Assembly: GCF_040250305.1 (NCBI RefSeq)
Contig: NZ_CP158190.1
Span: forward strand, 528,001-592,000
Length of the DNA stretch: 64,000 nt
Reading direction: 5' to 3'
From: Peribacillus frigoritolerans
GTDB lineage: Bacteria > Bacillota > Bacilli > Bacillales > DSM-1321
The notes beneath the pieces are model-generated. The model did no database searches and was not told the origin of the DNA. It was given only the letters and a program-made list of their open reading frames with translations. Of this stretch, positions 53,264-61,501 are shown in pieces (position 1 is the first letter of the stretch; each line of letters begins with the position of its first letter). Both the position numbers and the translations under genes were made by a program.

Positions 53264-53279
53264 ATGATAGCGCTTTCTT
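53264..53279. promoter_or_regulatory. cre-like site (CcpA) upstream of the symporter
   Basis: On the minus strand AAGAAAGCGCTATCAT agrees with WTGNAARCGNWWWCAW at 15 of 16 positions. Its place just upstream of the start suggests catabolite repression of the transporter. Confidence 0.7.
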
Positions 53280-53425
53280 AACTTGATAATAGTGTAACAG
53301 AAGAAAGAATCAGAATATTCTTTTGGTGATATTGTTTTCTTTTTGTTCTTTTTGGTCTTGGGGATTTTGAATAACTGAAGAGGAATTAAAAGTGAAGATT
53401 AGGATATAAAGAGATTACTAAGCCG

Positions 53426-53455
53426 AAAAAAAATACCGGTGGAGCACCGGTATTG
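53426..53455 (-). terminator. Terminator of the ketopantoate reductase gene
   Basis: AATACCGGTG / CACCGGTATT with a three-base loop and an A8 tract to its left. Confidence 0.92.
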
Positions 53456-53462
53456 GCGAAAA

Positions 53463-54374
53463 TTAATTTTCAAAAGGTTTTATGAGTGCATATAGAGTTC
53501 CGATCACAGGAAGTTTCAAACCGGCCTTGTCGGCAAGGCGCAGTGCACCGCCCTGTAAATGTTCCACTTCGAGGGTTAGGCCCTTCCGGCGGTCCTGGTG
53601 CATGGACGAGGTTGATTCGTCAGGTAAACCTGCCATGTTTTCCAACGCTTGAGCAATATTCTCCACAGTAATACCGACGTCATAAGCATTTGCAAGCTCC
53701 TTCATTTCAATAAGGACTTTTTCTAGCAATCCATTGGTTTCCGGGAATCTCCGTATCGTGCCGATAGGGAGGTTCGATGCAGTTGTCACACCGGAAAAAG
53801 CGGTGATGAACATATATTTGATCCACATCCTGATCAATATATTTTCCGTTCTGCTTACCTTCATGATAGCTGATCCGGCCGCCTGTTCGAATTCATCACA
53901 AATCTTTTTTTGTGACGGATGAAGCGGGCCATAGATTAAATCGTGATTTTCATTGGAGTGAATGACATGACCTTTTTCATCAAGGGTTGCTATGATGAAG
54001 GCGCTTCCTCCCAAGACGGCTTCTTCGCCCAGTTCGTCCTGTAAAATGGATATATGTTCCAACCCGTTCAAAAGCGGGAGGACCTTTGCGCCCTTTTCAA
54101 CAAGCACCTTTAAATCTGTAAGGGTGCCTTGCAGATGCTGGCCTTTTACAGCGAGAATCACAAGATCGACCTTTTCTATATCATTTACATTCTCTGTGAT
54201 ATGAAGGTCGTTTAATTGGTAGTTTCCATGTGGGCTGGTTATGCTGATCCCGTTTTCCTTCAATTGTTTGGCGCGGTTTTTTCGGACAAGGTATTGAACA
54301 TCCTGCCCGGCCTGCTGTAACCTGCCCCCAAAGTAGGAGCCGAGTGCCCCGGCCCCTATAATGACTATATTCAA
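53463..54374 (-). CDS. 2-dehydropantoate 2-reductase family (ketopantoate reductase)
   Basis: A 303-residue NADPH-dependent reductase. The Rossmann motif is 'NIVIIGAGALGSYFGGRL', with the family Lys in 'ILAVKGQH' and the C-terminal helical domain with 'STSSMHQDRRKGLTLEVEHL'. It reduces ketopantoate to pantoate for CoA synthesis. Bacilli often have two such paralogues, so it may act on another keto acid. I prefer TTG at 54374, 6 bases after AGAGAGGTG; a GTG at 54383 overlaps the site. Confidence 0.9.
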   Translation of the reverse strand: MNIVIIGAGALGSYFGGRLQQAGQDVQYLVRKNRAKQLKENGISITSPHGNYQLNDLHITENVNDIEKVDLVILAVKGQHLQGTLTDLKVLVEKGAKVLPLLNGLEHISILQDELGEEAVLGGSAFIIATLDEKGHVIHSNENHDLIYGPLHPSQKKICDEFEQAAGSAIMKVSRTENILIRMWIKYMFITAFSGVTTASNLPIGTIRRFPETNGLLEKVLIEMKELANAYDVGITVENIAQALENMAGLPDESTSSMHQDRRKGLTLEVEHLQGGALRLADKAGLKLPVIGTLYALIKPFEN

Positions 54375-54986
54375 AGTGCACACCTCTCTTTTGATTAAGA
54401 TATTCTAATCATAACATTGACTGAATTTTCGGTAAATGTTAAGGATTATAAAGTGTTTATAAGCTTGGTTGCCTAAGTCAATCGGTCCTCATTGCAGTGG
54501 TCAAAAATGGAAATTTGGAGTATGATTGCTTTACCATTATATTTAGGCAAATCCTGTTTAATAGATAAATCCGCACAGTATCACATGGATACTGTGTTGT
54601 TTTAGTTGACAAAAGGAAAAGGCATTTGTGATTTTATAGTGAAATAGATTCGAGAATGCTATTAAAATATATATTGTTCCAGCCTTGTGTATTATTTCAT
54701 ATCTCTAATTCCTATTGCCATTCCAGACTAGCTGTTAATTCGTAAATTACCTTAGTTTATGTAGGGCGGAACAGTAAAATTGGTCATAAACGAAATTGAA
54801 AGGTTATTACTACATGTAAACTTCAAAGGATTTTAAAAAGTGTTATTTTTTTCGATATAAAAAGAGTATGAAATGTATTTTATAATCAATTCCAGGTAAG
54901 TTATAGATTGTTTTCAACCACTTATGATTAAATTTGAAAAATCATGAAATGCCCATGGTATATTTTAGAAGAAGCGGAGGAGGCTT
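54375..54986. other. Gap of about 610 bases
   Basis: No gene is supported. A perfect hairpin CACAGTATC / GATACTGTG followed by TTGTTTT lies at 54574-54605 and could be a plus-strand terminator of an unseen small transcript. The rest is A/T-rich and must hold the promoter of the LytTR operon. Confidence 0.5.
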
Positions 54987-55436
54987 ATGCAAATTAAGCT
55001 AATAATCGATGAAAAATATGTCGAGCCAGAAGTAGTTATCCATGCAAATGAGTATAGCAGCCAAATAGAACAACTTATGAAGTATTTGAAGGCTACGAGT
55101 ACAGATGTAATTGACGGATATTTACAAAAAGAAATTTTCATGTTGAAAATTGTCGACATTTACTTTGTATTTTCAGAAGGAGCTAAGGTTTACTTTCAAA
55201 CAGAAGAAAATGAATATGAATCCAAGCGTAAGTTATATGAACTTGAGGAGTTATTAGAAAAAGATTTTGTACGTGTAAATAAATCCACACTTGTGAATGT
55301 AACGAAAATTTCCTCTATGAAGGTTGAGGGAATGGGGATGATGCAGCTCGTGATGAATAATGAAACGACTGTCCTTGTTAGTCGTTCGTATTTAAAAGGT
55401 CTTAAAAAGAGATTAGGAATCGGGAGGGATACATGA
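54987..55436 (+). CDS. LytTR-family DNA-binding regulator (LRS type)
   Basis: A 149-residue protein: about 40 N-terminal residues without a known domain, followed by a LytTR domain ('IVDIYFVFSEGAKVYFQTEE', 'FVRVNKSTLVNVTKISSMKV'). There is no receiver domain. AGCGGAGGAGG precedes ATG. It overlaps the following membrane-protein gene by four bases. LytTR regulators encoded with a membrane inhibitor are known as LytTR regulatory systems, such as HdrRM and BrsRM of Streptococcus mutans, and this pair fits that plan. Confidence 0.9.
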   Translation: MQIKLIIDEKYVEPEVVIHANEYSSQIEQLMKYLKATSTDVIDGYLQKEIFMLKIVDIYFVFSEGAKVYFQTEENEYESKRKLYELEELLEKDFVRVNKSTLVNVTKISSMKVEGMGMMQLVMNNETTVLVSRSYLKGLKKRLGIGRDT

Positions 55437-55855
55437 TGAAAATCATTATGCAGGTTTCCCTTTTAGGAATGGTAATCGGACTAAGTATTTCCTATACAAT
55501 CATTACTATTATCTTATTACAAAATCCAACCCATAAGATAGACGGTCAGGAGTTATTTTTAGAATTTCTTTTAGCTATTATTCTTGGGTTTGGCTGTGGT
55601 ATTACTTTACTTATTTTTTACATTGAGCGATGGCCGATAACGCTAAAACTATTCATACATTATGCTGTTTCTTTGTTGCTTGTACTTGCTTGCGGTGCAA
55701 AAGGGCAGTGGTATGAAAGCCCATTTGAGAATCCTATGGCAATCATCGTGTTCTTTGTCATTCATCTTGCGATATATCTTGTTATTTTATGTGTAATTTA
55801 TTGGATCAATTTTCAAGAAGTGAAAAGCATTAATGAAAAATTAAAAAGACGATAG
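55433..55855 (+). CDS. DUF3021 membrane protein
   Basis: A 140-residue protein with four spans ('IMQVSLLGMVIGLSISYTII', 'FLLAIILGFGCGITLLIFYI', 'FIHYAVSLLLVLACGAK', 'IIVFFVIHLAIYLVILCVIY') and a basic tail. The layout agrees with DUF3021, a family that usually sits beside LytTR regulators and may hold them at the membrane. The start codon overlaps the LytTR stop. Confidence 0.85.
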   Translation: MMKIIMQVSLLGMVIGLSISYTIITIILLQNPTHKIDGQELFLEFLLAIILGFGCGITLLIFYIERWPITLKLFIHYAVSLLLVLACGAKGQWYESPFENPMAIIVFFVIHLAIYLVILCVIYWINFQEVKSINEKLKRR

Positions 55856-55866
55856 AGGGATAAATT

Positions 55867-56136
55867 ATGTCACAAAATAGCTATGAGAATGCAAGAAAAC
55901 GTGTAAGGGAATTAAAGTTATTATATGTTCATTTAGTTTGGTATATTTCTGTGAATGTTATGTTGATTTTTATTAATATGATGACTAGTTCCGGCAGTTG
56001 GTGGTTTATTTATCCTTTAATGGGATGGGGACTGGGTATTGTCGCACATAGTTTATATACCTTGGTACTAAGTAGATGGGGCAAAGAATGGGAAGAGAAA
56101 AAGATAAAGGAATACCTAACTAAAGATAATGAATAA
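55867..56136 (+). CDS. 2TM domain protein
   Basis: An 89-residue protein with two spans ('LVWYISVNVMLIFINMMTS' and 'WWFIYPLMGWGLGIVAHSLY') and a charged N-terminus and tail (ENARKRVRELKLLYVHLVW; WGKEWEEKKIKEYL). This is the 2TM architecture found at the end of sensor kinases or beside LytTR genes. It follows the DUF3021 gene by 11 bases. The role is unknown. Confidence 0.82.
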   Translation: MSQNSYENARKRVRELKLLYVHLVWYISVNVMLIFINMMTSSGSWWFIYPLMGWGLGIVAHSLYTLVLSRWGKEWEEKKIKEYLTKDNE

Positions 56137-56271
56137 ATTAATTATAGCTGGTATATTTCCTTTCGCTTAAGGATGAGTGAACCATGGAATTCCTAAACTG
56201 AACGACCAATTATTGATTATCATGGATACATAGATTTATAAATGTAATAAAAATCTGTAAAAGTTACTGTT

Positions 56272-56353
56272 AAAAACTAGTGAAATAATATTTTTTCTTG
56301 CGAAATATATAACTGGACAAATTATCACAGTCGATGGAGGTTTGATGATCTAA
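56272..56353 (+). pseudogene. C-terminal remnant of a short-chain dehydrogenase
   Basis: The frame at 56273-56353 reads about TSEIIFFLAKYITGQIITV then DGGLMI and a stop. 'YITGQxIxVDGG' is the signature C-terminus of SDR (FabG/EntA-type) enzymes; the middle of the helix before it looks shortened. Nothing upstream continues the domain and there is no start site. It is the 3' end of a lost SDR gene between the LytTR set and the ABC genes. Confidence 0.75.
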
Positions 56354-56384
56354 ACCTCCTGTATAGATTGAAGAGGGTGAAGGA

Positions 56385-57320
56385 ATGCCGGAAGAACAAG
56401 CCATTATTAAGGTAACGAATTTGCAAAAAAAATACGGTGCATTTGAAGCTGTAAAAGGGATATCCTTTTCGGTGAAAAAAGGGGAGCTATTTGCTTTTCT
56501 GGGAACCAATGGGGCAGGGAAATCGACAACGATCGACATTCTGTGTACGCTGCTAAAAAAAACCGCTGGGGATGTCATGATCGATGGCTGTATCCTCGGT
56601 GAGGGCAAAGGAAACAACTCGATTCGCGATAAAATCGGGGTTGTATTCCAGGAGAGCATATTAGACGAACGTTTAACGGTGTATGAGAATATTCTGAACC
56701 GGGGCCACTATTATAATTTAAGCAAAAGTCAAATTCAAGAAAACTATCATTTTGTTTCGAAGTATTTGAACCTGGATGATATAAAAGCTAAAAACTACAG
56801 TACTTTATCAGGCGGGCAAAGGAGGCGGGCGGACATTGCCCGTGCCATTATCCATAAACCGAGTATTTTATTCCTGGATGAACCGACGACGGGTCTGGAT
56901 CCGCAAACGAGACTATTTGTTTGGGATGCCATTAAGAGATTACAGGAAGAGACGAATATGACCATTTTTCTAACAACACATTATATGGAAGAAGCAGCCG
57001 TGGCTGATAATGTAGTTGTCATAAAAGAAGGGCGTCTGGTCGCAAAAGGTACACCTAGTCAATTAAAGGATGAATATGCATTTGATAGTATGCATTTAAT
57101 ATTTAACCAGGCTTTTGATCCCCCGTCATGGTTTAAGAAGAAACGATTATCCTATACGTTGAAAAATTCAACGTACACCCTTCGCTTGCCTTCTACGTTA
57201 GATGCGTATGGCATTTTAAAAGAACTAGAGGGGCAAATAAAATCGTTTGAGGTTATAAAAGGAAGTATGGATGATGTCTTTATCAACATTATAGAGGAAA
57301 AAGGGAGTATCTCACAGTGA
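56385..57320 (+). CDS. ABC transporter ATP-binding protein
   Basis: A 311-residue ATPase. Walker A is GTNGAGKST, the signature LSGGQRRR, Walker B ILFLDEP, and the switch region IFLTTHYMEEA. A DrrA-type C-terminal extension follows (residues about 225-311, ending 'SMDDVFINIIEEKGSISQ'). GAAGAGGGTGAAGGA precedes ATG. It overlaps the permease gene by four bases. The LytTR set upstream is its likely regulator. Confidence 0.94.
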   Translation: MPEEQAIIKVTNLQKKYGAFEAVKGISFSVKKGELFAFLGTNGAGKSTTIDILCTLLKKTAGDVMIDGCILGEGKGNNSIRDKIGVVFQESILDERLTVYENILNRGHYYNLSKSQIQENYHFVSKYLNLDDIKAKNYSTLSGGQRRRADIARAIIHKPSILFLDEPTTGLDPQTRLFVWDAIKRLQEETNMTIFLTTHYMEEAAVADNVVVIKEGRLVAKGTPSQLKDEYAFDSMHLIFNQAFDPPSWFKKKRLSYTLKNSTYTLRLPSTLDAYGILKELEGQIKSFEVIKGSMDDVFINIIEEKGSISQ

Positions 57321-58192
57321 AATCCTTGTACCACTTAATCAGTAGGAATAACAAAATATACCGTCGCGATCGTACATTATTGCTTCTTTCCTTATTGTCC
57401 GTTTTCATTGTCATTCTATTGTATGCGGTATTCTTACAACAAACCCAAATCGACACAATAAAAGAACTTGTCGGAAGCACAAAAGCATCCAAAGCGATGG
57501 TCAATGAGTGGATGGTCGCAGGGTTATTATCGATTACTGCAGTAACGACAACTCTAGGCGCATTCGGGATTATGGTCAAAGATAAAGAAAGCAAAAAAAC
57601 AAATGATTTTTTAACGGCGCCATTATCAAGATCAACTATACAGCTAAGCTATGTTATAAATTCATTTGGAATTGGTCTGTTTTTCTCGTTACTTGCCTTC
57701 GTGGGTTGTGAACTATTTCTTGTCTTGGCAGGCAGTGAAATCATGAGTGGGGTGAAGATTTTAAAGGTATTGGGCATTATTGTTCTTTCGGTTGCCTTAT
57801 CCAGTTCAATAAATTTATTCTTGACCCTTTTCATCCACACGCAAAACGCATTTTCCACACTGAGTACAATCGTCGGAACGGCCATAGGTTTTTTATGTGG
57901 GGTGTATGTCCCTATTGGTGGTGTCCCCACTTTTGTGCAGAATATCATCATGTACTTCCCGATAAGCCATACGGCCGTCCTCCTGAGGAAAGCGTTCATG
58001 ACGGATTCGGTACAAACTGTATTTAAAGATGCGACCCCGGAACAGATCTTAGAATACAAGAAACATTACGGCATAGTATACGAAATGAATGATAAGCTTG
58101 TGACATCCGCCTATAGTTTATGGATGATCCTAATTACGATGGTTGCATTCACTATAATATCCCTCATCGTATTCAAAAAGAAAAATAAATAA
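57317..58192 (+). CDS. ABC-2 type transporter permease
   Basis: A 291-residue protein with six spans, starting MKSLYHLISRNNKIYRRDRT. Characteristic regions are 'AVTTTLGAFGIMVKDKESKK', 'TNDFLTAPLSRSTIQLSYVI' and 'CGVYVPIGGVPTFVQNIIMY'. It overlaps the ATPase gene (GTGA). It is expected to export an antimicrobial, lipid or drug. Confidence 0.92.
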   Translation: MKSLYHLISRNNKIYRRDRTLLLLSLLSVFIVILLYAVFLQQTQIDTIKELVGSTKASKAMVNEWMVAGLLSITAVTTTLGAFGIMVKDKESKKTNDFLTAPLSRSTIQLSYVINSFGIGLFFSLLAFVGCELFLVLAGSEIMSGVKILKVLGIIVLSVALSSSINLFLTLFIHTQNAFSTLSTIVGTAIGFLCGVYVPIGGVPTFVQNIIMYFPISHTAVLLRKAFMTDSVQTVFKDATPEQILEYKKHYGIVYEMNDKLVTSAYSLWMILITMVAFTIISLIVFKKKNK

Positions 58193-58194
58193 CC

Positions 58195-58878
58195 ATGAGG
58201 ATCTTTTTATTGAATATGAATTCCATTCATAAAACAGATTATTATAGTTTGTGGGATACCTGTTTGCCAGAAAATAGGGCTAGGTATATCAATAGTTCAA
58301 GTCAGTACAGAAAGCAAACTATATTTGCAGGAGATATACTGTTGCGCTATGCTTTATTGAGTGAAAAATTAGATATTTCAAAAGTTAAGATTGGTTACGG
58401 CAAATATGGAAAACCTTATATAAAAAATGGTGGGATTCATTTTAATTTATCTCATAGTAAGAATTTTATTGTTCTAGGAATAGGAAAACAAGAATTAGGT
58501 ATCGATATTCTATGTGAAAGAAAGTTAAATAAAGAATTAATTAAGTATTTTTTTAGTGAAGAAGAACAGAGATACCTCCATCACTTAAAAGAAGGAAAAC
58601 AGGATTATTATTGGAACGTGTTATGCTATAAAGAGGCATATATTAAATGTAGTGGTGGTCAAATAATAAATATGAAAAACAGGCTTGTTTGTCCTAAGGA
58701 TTTACAGTATGGCAAAGTAAACAGAGTGAAACAGGAAAGAGAACAGATCGAAAGCATATTCTTCAAAGATTCAAATTACCATATTTGTATGATTTCCAAT
58801 AATATATCAAGGAAATTAACTTTTGAGATTTTAGATATGGATGTAATATATAGGAAAATTGAAGGTTTGATTTCATGA
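58195..58878 (+). CDS. 4'-phosphopantetheinyl transferase, Sfp type, with altered metal motif
   Basis: A 227-residue protein. The fold markers are 'VKIGYGKYGKPYI', 'IHFNLSHSKNFIVLGIGK' and 'ELGIDILCERKLNKELIKYF', then 'YYWNVLCYKEAYIKCSGG'. In Sfp enzymes the GxDxE motif binds Mg2+; here Asp104 is kept but the Glu place is Leu106. Glu147 (KEAY) is kept. It starts two bases after the ABC permease stop, so it is in the same operon. No NRPS, PKS or carrier protein is in the window, so its target is unknown. Activity may be reduced or differ. Confidence 0.85.
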   Translation: MRIFLLNMNSIHKTDYYSLWDTCLPENRARYINSSSQYRKQTIFAGDILLRYALLSEKLDISKVKIGYGKYGKPYIKNGGIHFNLSHSKNFIVLGIGKQELGIDILCERKLNKELIKYFFSEEEQRYLHHLKEGKQDYYWNVLCYKEAYIKCSGGQIINMKNRLVCPKDLQYGKVNRVKQEREQIESIFFKDSNYHICMISNNISRKLTFEILDMDVIYRKIEGLIS

Positions 58879-58927
58879 TAAACGTGATATTCCCAAAAAT
58901 AACTTGATTTTTGTAACCGATCATAGG

Positions 58928-58975
58928 CTTCTTTTATGTCGAAGTATGCGACATAAGGGAAGTCTGTTTTTTGTT
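58928..58975 (+). terminator. Terminator of the ABC-PPTase operon
   Basis: CTTCTTTTATGTCG / CGACATAAGGGAAG with a seven-base loop and TTTTTT after it. Confidence 0.8.
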
Positions 58976-59078
58976 TTATAGTTTACTCTTAATAGTGACA
59001 GTCCTTTGTATGGAATCTATTGACCTTCCATTTCGGATTTATATGGTAAGGTTTTAGCTTTAGTAAGGAAAATATTGC

Positions 59079-59108
59079 AAAAAAAACAGCCCTGTGTGTC
59101 CAGAGCTG
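59079..59108 (-). terminator. Terminator of the LysM-3D gene
   Basis: On the minus strand CAGCTCTG / CAGGGCTG with an interior mismatch followed by T8. Confidence 0.75.
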
Positions 59109-59125
59109 ATCAGATTCTACTATTA

Positions 59126-59683
59126 TTATTTATAGATTTTTACTTTAACGGTTTTTCTGCCCCAATTGATAGCTTTTGAGTGAGAAGAGTAGAAGACGTC
59201 AATTTTATTACCTTTGATTGCGCCGCCTTTATCTGCCGCAATGGCATCCCCGTATCCTTCTACATGAACTTTTGTTCCAAGTGGAATGACTTTAGGGTCG
59301 ACTGAGATGGCTTTTACGTTAGGGTTTTTCTTTAAGTTAAGACCCGATGCTGTAATCCCGCTGCAGCCTTTGCAGTTCGCTGTGTAAGCTGTTGCCTTCA
59401 CCGTGATCGTTTTATATTTTTTTGATGATGATGATGTTTTAGCTTTAGGTTTAGCGGCGGTCGATGTTTTCTTGACCTTTAAAACTTGTTTTGGATGGAT
59501 GTTATCTTTTTTCAGGTTGTTCCAACTTTTGAGTTGATTGACTGTTATATTATGTTTATTGGCGATACCCCATAGTGTGTCGCCGCTTTTAACTTTGTAT
59601 GTAGTAGTAGCAGCCGATGAAACTCCGGAAAAACTAAATACCAAAAAGAAAGCAGTGAATAATGGAAGTAGTATTTTTTTCAA
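59126..59683 (-). CDS. LysM and 3D-domain cell-wall protein (YocH-like)
   Basis: A 185-residue secreted protein. A signal peptide (MKKILLPLFTAFFLVFSFSG...SSAA) is followed by one LysM domain (residues 28-70, 'YKVKSGDTLWGIANKHNITV') that binds peptidoglycan, a Lys/Ser-rich linker, and a 3D domain with three conserved aspartates ('ISVDPKVIPLGTKVHV', 'AIAADKGGAIKGNKIDVF'), related to lytic transglycosylases (MltA barrel). B. subtilis YocH has the same plan and is controlled by WalRK; I found no convincing WalR site. AAAGGAGACT precedes ATG. Confidence 0.93.
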   Translation of the reverse strand: MKKILLPLFTAFFLVFSFSGVSSAATTTYKVKSGDTLWGIANKHNITVNQLKSWNNLKKDNIHPKQVLKVKKTSTAAKPKAKTSSSSKKYKTITVKATAYTANCKGCSGITASGLNLKKNPNVKAISVDPKVIPLGTKVHVEGYGDAIAADKGGAIKGNKIDVFYSSHSKAINWGRKTVKVKIYK

Positions 59684-60035
59684 AATGAATAGTCTCCTTT
59701 GTTTTAAATCGTAGACTTAGAATAACAGGTCTTTATGACAATAATGTTTCGGTGGAATAGTAATTGTGTTACAAAAAGGTTTCCCTTGATAAATAAATGT
59801 AATATAAACTAGGTCAAAAGGACTTGTCTAATAAATGTAAATATATTATTTATTATGTCAGTATAAGCGTATTTTTGTTAAATAGTGTTGCTATAATGGC
59901 GTATCCTGTTTAATGAGGTAATATATGGATGTTTAATCCCTGGTTTTAAAGTCCTGTATATTTTGTAAAAAAACAACGCAATAATAGACGATTGAATGCT
60001 GTTTATTTTAGTAGGAGAGGATATGCGGAACATGA

Positions 60036-60067
60036 AAAAAGCCGACATCTATGTGATGCCGGCTTAG
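60036..60067 (-). terminator. Terminator hairpin, left copy
   Basis: GCCGACAT / ATGCCGGC with an A6 tract on its left. A close copy (GCCGGCATCTATGTGAAG...) lies at 60306-60330 on the other side of repeat copy 3. Together they look like one original bidirectional terminator split and duplicated. Confidence 0.75.
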
Positions 60068-60305
60068 ACTAGACAAACTCGATGAAAATCAAGTCTGTCT
60101 ATAGTTTTTATGAGGGTTTGTAAAGCTTCGAACGTCGATTTCCACTCCAGGCACTCGCTTTCCGCGGGCGGTCCGTGAGCCTCCTCGGCGCCTTTGCGCC
60201 TGCGGGGTCTCCCTTGGACACGCTTTTCCCGCAGGAGTCTCGCACCTTCCGTTCCAATCAACTTTGTTTTGAAATTTAGATAAACCCCTTTTGTTTACAA
60301 ACTCA
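60068..60305 (-). repeat. Dispersed structured repeat, copy 3
   Basis: Reverse orientation. It shares the segment GTTTGTAAACAAAAGGGG with copy 1 at its start, AAAACAAAGTTGATTGGAAC, the GC-rich two-stem core, and an end near AAATCGACGTTCG, followed by a hairpin arm AGACAGACTTGATTTTCATC. Flanking it are two near-identical copies of about 24 bp of terminator sequence (60042-60066 and 60306-60330), possibly a target duplication. Protein-like readings of the core are not supported by ribosome sites. Confidence 0.85.
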
Positions 60306-60336
60306 GCCGGCATCTATGTGAAGCCGGCTTTTTTTC
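60306..60336. terminator. Terminator hairpin, right copy
   Basis: AGCCGGC / GCCGGCT around an 11-base loop, then T7. The T tract is on the plus-strand side, so for the minus-strand deacylase gene the left copy at 60036 supplies the U-run. Confidence 0.7.
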
Positions 60337-60346
60337 ATGAAATGGT

Positions 60347-61411
60347 TTAATTTAAAATAAATTCAGAAGCGAAATCGACTAGCATTTTTTGATAGACTGC
60401 TACCGATTCAAGATTGACGCATTCCCTATCTCCATGCCAGTTCTCACCTTTTGGTCCGAATTCAATCGCTGGGATATCATATGCCGCAAAAAAGACGGTA
60501 TCTGCGGAGCCGTGCTGTCCAAAAATGACAGCGTCTTGCTTCGTGTTTCTTTCGATAATCGGACGGAGCAGAGTGATGAATGGGTCTGACTCTTCGGTTT
60601 TTACAGGTTTACTGTACATATTAAGGTGGACATTATTTCCTGTCACACTTTCGATCTGAGCAAGGATATCTTCCATTGTTTGCGTAGGGAGATAGCGAAT
60701 ATCAAGACTTAGCAAACAGGCATCCGGTACCTTATTATAGACCTCCCCGCCTTTTATTTTTGCTAGGTTAAGTGAAGGGGAAGAGTAAAGGGGAGTATGA
60801 TCCCGGGTGAAAGGAAGTTCCTTTATTTTTTGATAAAGATCATAGGCCTTTTCAATTGCATTCACGCCTTCCCATGGACGGCTTCCGTGTGCGGATTTGC
60901 CGGATACTTCAATATCGAGACGAAGGGCACCCTTTGCCTGGAGCCCGATTCCCAATTGCGTCGGTTCGGCACAGATCACAAAGTCCCCTCTATAACCATG
61001 TTTCGCTAAATATCCGGAACAGTTCAAACCGCCAATCTCTTCATCCGATACGATCTGAAGCTGGATTTTCAAACCTAATTCCTTATCTTTCAGTTCGGTA
61101 AATGCACACATCATCCCTGCAACACCGGCTTTCATATCGGCTGTCCCGCGTCCATATAAGTTTCCTTCATGAACCTCAGGGAAAAATTGATCCGGCGTTC
61201 CGCTGACAACATCGACATGGCCATTCCAAATTAGGGTTTTATCTCCGCTGCCAATCTCGCTTACAAGCATCTTATAACCGTTATTTACGATCACATTCAC
61301 GGTAAGTCCTTGATCTTTAAGCCAGTTTGCACAGTAATCAACTGCCTGGTTAGCTCCTTCTTTCGATGAACTGTCGATAGATACTAAATCTTTAAGTAAC
61401 TCGATGAGCAA
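60347..61411 (-). CDS. M20-family metallo-deacylase (ArgE/DapE type)
   Basis: A 354-residue zinc hydrolase. Metal ligands are visible: His in 'IWNGHVDVVSG', bridging Asp in 'GRGTADMKAG', catalytic Glu in 'IVSDEEIGG', Asp/Glu in 'VICAEPTQLG' and the last His in 'NWHGDRECVN' region. A dimerisation lid (GALRLDIEVSGKSAHGSRPW) lies in the middle. It removes an acyl group from amino-acid derivatives such as acetylornithine or succinyl-diaminopimelate. AAGAAAACCTCCTA-type site (GGAGG on the minus strand) precedes ATG. No arginine or lysine genes adjoin, so the substrate is open. Confidence 0.92.
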   Translation of the reverse strand: MLIELLKDLVSIDSSSKEGANQAVDYCANWLKDQGLTVNVIVNNGYKMLVSEIGSGDKTLIWNGHVDVVSGTPDQFFPEVHEGNLYGRGTADMKAGVAGMMCAFTELKDKELGLKIQLQIVSDEEIGGLNCSGYLAKHGYRGDFVICAEPTQLGIGLQAKGALRLDIEVSGKSAHGSRPWEGVNAIEKAYDLYQKIKELPFTRDHTPLYSSPSLNLAKIKGGEVYNKVPDACLLSLDIRYLPTQTMEDILAQIESVTGNNVHLNMYSKPVKTEESDPFITLLRPIIERNTKQDAVIFGQHGSADTVFFAAYDIPAIEFGPKGENWHGDRECVNLESVAVYQKMLVDFASEFILN

Positions 61412-61501
61412 AAAGAAAACCTCCTAAAAATATGCATACTATGATTATATATACCCTTTCTTAGGAAGGGTTAACTTAAAATTTTTTTCCTGTTAAATAA
61501 C

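Noticed and set aside
59690..59860. WalR boxes upstream of the LysM-3D gene
   Set aside because: TGT-type half-sites are present but none shows the paired TGTWAH spacing of five bases.
60064..60313. Two overlapping frames in repeat copy 3
   Set aside because: Shadows of the dispersed repeat, as in copy 1.
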